Source: Cyprinodon diabolis
Lineage: Eukaryota > Chordata > Actinopteri > Cyprinodontiformes > Cyprinodontidae
Reading direction: 5' to 3'
NCBI GenBank assembly: GCA_030533445.1
Contig: CM060069.1
Span: 30,016,837 to 30,080,836, forward strand
Length of the DNA stretch: 64,000 nt
Positions 60,673 through 64,000 of the stretch are shown here, in pieces. How positions within the stretch are numbered: the stretch's first letter is position 1; each line of letters opens with the position of its first letter. A program made the translations under genes and the position numbers. A model generated the notes under the pieces. That model saw only the letters and a program-made list of their open reading frames with translations. It had not been told where the DNA came from and searched no databases.

Positions 60673-61598
60673 TGTCATGATCCGCCCGGATAGCTGCCCT
60701 TTATTATTCAATTAATTCACCTGTCTAACTCTGCCCAGGTCTTAATAAGCACTCATCTTATTCACCTGCATCTATTGCTTTATAATTGGCTCATCCCAGC
60801 TATCAGGGTCAGATCATTGTTTGATCCCTGTTTGTTTGTTTCGTCCGATTTAGCTAAGTCCCTGGTTCATGTTCCTGTCCCCCGGCCCTTTTCCGCGGAG
60901 CCCTCAGGGTCTTGGCTTGGAATGCACGGAAGGTCGGTTTTAAGTCCTGTATGCCTGGCCCCTAGTTGAAGACCAGTTTAAAGTTCCTGCAATTATTCCC
61001 GTGACCATGTCTCTGTCCCTGAACCACTGAGCCTGCCTGTCTGCATCAGTGCATTTCTGGCTACGTTCACACTGCAGCCTGAAGTGACCCAAATGCGATT
61101 TTTTTTGCCCATATGCAACCTGGATCTGATCTTTTCATTGCAGTCTGAACAACACAGATCCAATTTTTTCCAATCCGACCCAGGCCACTTAGCTATGTGA
61201 ATACAATACGAATCTGACCTTTAAAATAGAACACATGCAACTCTGAACCTGCATTCACATTCTGTGGATTCCTGGAAGTCTGGATGTGTCTGTTCCTGGG
61301 CGGATCAGAACCTCTAACCGGGCTGTGGACTCCTGGACTCCAGAACTGTTCCTGTCTGGTCTATATCCCTTACCTGAATAAGATTCCTGCCTGCTCACTG
61401 AGGTTTCTGCGTCGGGAACACCGGGGCTGTATGTTGCAGCTCATTTGGCAGTCCATTGGCTGGATCCTGCCTTCCTCGGATCCAAAGATCCACAGCTCTC
61501 AGCATCTGTACTGCTATGTTTAATTTAATAAATGTTTTGAACTTTCCTACTGACTGTCTAGCCTTGAATACTGGGTCCATCAGTCCCGTTTCATGACA
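60673..61598 (+). mobile_element. Solo LTR, TSD ATTTC
   Basis: The segment starts TGTCATGATCCGCCC and ends GTTTCATGACA, with exact duplications ATTTC at 60,668-60,672 and 61,599-61,603. AATAAA lies about 70 bp before the end, followed by CCTTGAATACTGGGTCC. Shared blocks (CAGATCATTxTTTG, CCGCGGAG, GACCAGTTTAAAGTTCCTGCA, CACTGAGCCTGCCTGTCTGCA) show that it belongs to the same family as the inverted copy at 62,148-63,021. At 926 bp it is longer because of an inserted block near 61,055-61,270. No internal retroelement sequence remains. Confidence 0.85.
61055..61270. mobile_element. Probable nested MITE fragment in the solo LTR
   Basis: CTGGCTACGTTCACACTGCAG begins a block with repeated CCGAC/GGATC/GCGATTTTTTTT-type motifs that is absent from the sister LTR at the corresponding position. 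The head resembles the GCTACGTTCA terminus of the element at 2,778. A matching right terminus was not found, so borders are approximate. Confidence 0.45.
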
Positions 61599-61603
61599 AT
61601 TTC

Positions 61604-62142
61604 TATGCCAGTAGCTAACTGTAGTTGCATACCAAGGTTTTGTGATTTGAAGGCTTGCTATATTTTTATATCTGTGTTTTACACTGCTTTTGCACAATTT
61701 GTTTGCAAACAGCATTTTTGTGTTTATGCTATATACCATAGGAAGACCAGATGACTGCTGGTGCTGTAGCAGGAACTAAAGTGGCAGAAACATTCAGAGT
61801 TCAGCCAATAGGTTACCTTGCAAGCAAGATGAATTATTTTGAGATTTGTAAATTCACAAATTACGGCGAAATACTTCTTGCCAGAAGCCAACAGATACCT
61901 TTGCCTTGATATAGAAATATCTTGGACCAATTAAATGCAGTGACATGTGTGCCGTCAACCACAGGTGGAAGGTTGAAGTAGAACAAAGAAGACTATGCCA
62001 GTATTAGCTCTGTTTCTTTTTGGAAAAACAAGCAAAAGCAGTTGTCAATGGTAAGATGTTTTTGCATTCTTTTTGACAAGATTTGAAAAGAATTTGATTT
62101 ATCAGTTAAATCCATGAAACAAATAGAGAATTTGCCATTACA
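61604..62142. other. Spacer between two inverted solo LTRs
   Basis: 540 bp of AT-rich sequence without recognisable genes or retroelement internal sequence. Confidence 0.45.
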
Positions 62143-62147
62143 CAGCT

Positions 62148-63021
62148 TGTCATGAACCAAGGACAGAGGGACCCAGTATTCAAGGTGAGACAGCCAGTAG
62201 GAAAGTACAACACATTTATTTATAAACAAAACTAAAGGTGGAGCTGTGGCTCACAGATTCTCTGGAGGGGGGGCGGGGCACCGCCCAATCTCAGACACTC
62301 TGGTTTTGCAGTTCTGTCCATACCCCTTGAGGGGGGTGCAATCCAGATGATAGGCTGACAGCTGACGCGACTCACGTCACCCAGATTGTCCCCGGTGCTG
62401 CAGCCACGGAGGAGTTGCAGGCCAGGGATACAAGGCAGACAGGAACAGATAGAACAGGATCCAGATCATGCTGGAACAGACAGTTGGCAGGATCCAGGCT
62501 ATCAGGCATCATAGAGCTCCCAGGCGCGTTCAGAGTCTGACTGGGACCGGAAGCATGACCAGGCGGTCATGCATAGGAGCAGACAGGATCAGGTGCAGAC
62601 AGGCAGGCTCAGTGGCAGAGGGTAGCCGAGACAGGACGTGGAACCAGAACTTGATGCAGGAACTTTAAACTGGTCTCCTCCTTGGAGCCAGGTTTACTGA
62701 GATAAAAACTGAACCTCCGCACATATAGAGCCAAAAACCCAGAGGACTCCGCGGGGGAGGAACTGTGGACAATCAGGAGACGAGACAGACACAAAAACCC
62801 TCTTTCCACTGGCTGCCAGGATCCAGGACATGAACCTTGAAATAGAACAGACTGAACAGAAACAAACTGAAAACAAATAATGATCTGGCCCTGAATGCTC
62901 AGGCTGAATATAACCGAGAAGAAACAGGTGAAAGGAATAAATTATAATTGAGGTAGGGAGGGAAAACGGCAGGTGAAAGATATATCCAGTTAAGGGAGAG
63001 CAAACAGGCCAGATCATGACA
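62148..63021 (-). mobile_element. Solo LTR, TSD CAGCT
   Basis: The segment starts TGTCATGAACC and ends AGATCATGACA, with exact duplications CAGCT at 62,143-62,147 and 63,022-63,026. On the minus strand AATAAA precedes CACCTTGAATACTGGGTCCC, setting the orientation. The mixed-base duplication makes the borders secure. It is the same family as 60,673-61,598, in opposite orientation, and 874 bp long. Confidence 0.88.
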
Positions 63022-63026
63022 CAGCT

Positions 63027-64000
63027 GCTGCTACTACTGCTGTGATTGGCAAAAAACTTGACATAGGAGGAGTGTACCAAATCAGTTTGAAGATATTTTA
63101 CCTAATATCCTTCCCTTGTGTAAATACATTCTATAGAAAACCTCCCAGCTGGTTACATGTGCAAATCAAATGGAACTACACGTATCAATCTGGCTTATGC
63201 CAGGTTAGGTATCAGGTGGCACGCAACAATTTTTATGTCTGCTGATTAGGCCCAGAGGAAAAAGGCTTTCCAGGCTGAAAAGGGATGAAGCACACTATCA
63301 GGACAAATGCTTAGATTGAAAATATGATTCTATTTGAAGATTAGTATATGTTTTTGGGTATCTTTTATAATCATAGTGAATGACTATGCCTCGTTAAACT
63401 ATACAAATTTAAATCAAGGTGTTTTTACTATTTGGTGCTGTAAGGATTAATTATGTACTGTAGAATGCAAAATTACAATATGCTGAATCATTGCAGGTGC
63501 AACTAAGGACTATCAGGTTGGCATCAGCTCTAACAAATCAAAAGCCCTTTGAACAAAACTGCACTCACAAAGGACGTAGGAGGATGGAGTACATCCAGTG
63601 AAAACAGTTTGGGTAGACTAAATCAAACATGAGCGGAATATAAAAACTTGTCTGACTCATATTCAGTATTTACGCCTTAGAAGCAGTTTAGAGGATCCCT
63701 GGCAGCAATTACTGTAACAGTTGTGGAGGTGGTAGGCCATGAAATGCTGAGACCTCTAAACTCTTTGGTTGACATTGTTCCCCAGGGACTTGTGGAAGAC
63801 AAGGACACTGCCTTTTGTGGATTTGCTGATAAGTATCATAAAAAACAGAGACAACTAAGCTCAGAAGCAATAATGCAGAATACAACACAGGTTTTACATA
63901 TTCAAGACTACAAAGGGTTATGGTGAGGGTTACCTGTCTAGAATGTAGATGATTTCCAGCACTACCCAACCCAATAATGATTATTTCAGGAATACATGAA
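63027..64000. other. AT-rich non-coding edge
   Basis: No supported gene or repeat up to the window end. Frames of 67-86 codons at 63,709-63,969 overlap on both strands and show no domain. Confidence 0.4.

Overview
The window looks like nuclear DNA of a teleost fish. It is AT-rich, almost free of open coding sequence, and full of decayed and fairly young transposable elements of families typical of ray-finned fish: Tc1-like, hAT, TTA-duplicating and TTAA-duplicating MITEs, a chromodomain Ty3/gypsy retrotransposon with solo LTRs, L2/CR1-like and R4/Dong-like LINEs, and tRNA-derived SINEs. The species cannot be fixed from the sequence. No bacterial operons, CRISPR arrays, rRNA genes or intact tRNA genes were seen.
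Layout. 1-15,100: sparse AT-rich DNA with a solo LTR (183-805), a TTA-flanked MITE (2,778-3,580), an L2/CR1-like LINE fragment (about 10,040-10,790), a TTAA MITE inside a SINE-like repeat (about 10,838-11,680), a hAT element with an exact 8-bp duplication (13,621-14,675) and a SINE. 15,100-32,900: a second solo LTR (19,215-19,699), an (AAT)n tract and an internally deleted Tc1-like transposon (25,687-27,030). 32,972-33,097: the only convincing host coding sequence, a 42-codon first coding exon on the minus strand with a strong start context, a CAG tract just upstream and a consensus splice donor. Its downstream exons would lie at lower coordinates, but none is recognisable in the remaining 33 kb. 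33,500-45,900: LINE remnants (37,500-38,056 plus; 38,941-39,261 minus), a near-perfect 113-bp hairpin (41,354-41,466) and a broken exon-like ORF (45,102-45,374).
45,897-53,017 holds the most striking structure: a minus-strand chromodomain gypsy retrotransposon with three LTRs and a second, internally deleted unit, all inside one 5-bp target duplication (ATTTC). That arrangement fits LTR-LTR unequal recombination after a single insertion, followed by a deletion of about 3.76 kb. Its genes are broken by nonsense codons, by indels in homopolymer runs and by a substitution in the reverse-transcriptase active site. From 54,360 to the end there is another LINE fragment, a CpG-rich MITE with arms of about 95 bp (58,107-58,421), a conserved fish interspersed repeat, and two related solo LTRs in opposite orientation (60,673-61,598 and 62,148-63,021), each with a 5-bp duplication.
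The genes do not form a pathway. The window is best read as intronic or intergenic DNA around one promoter-proximal exon, shaped by repeated transposition, solo-LTR formation and recombination. All calls rest on reading the sequence; no database search was run.
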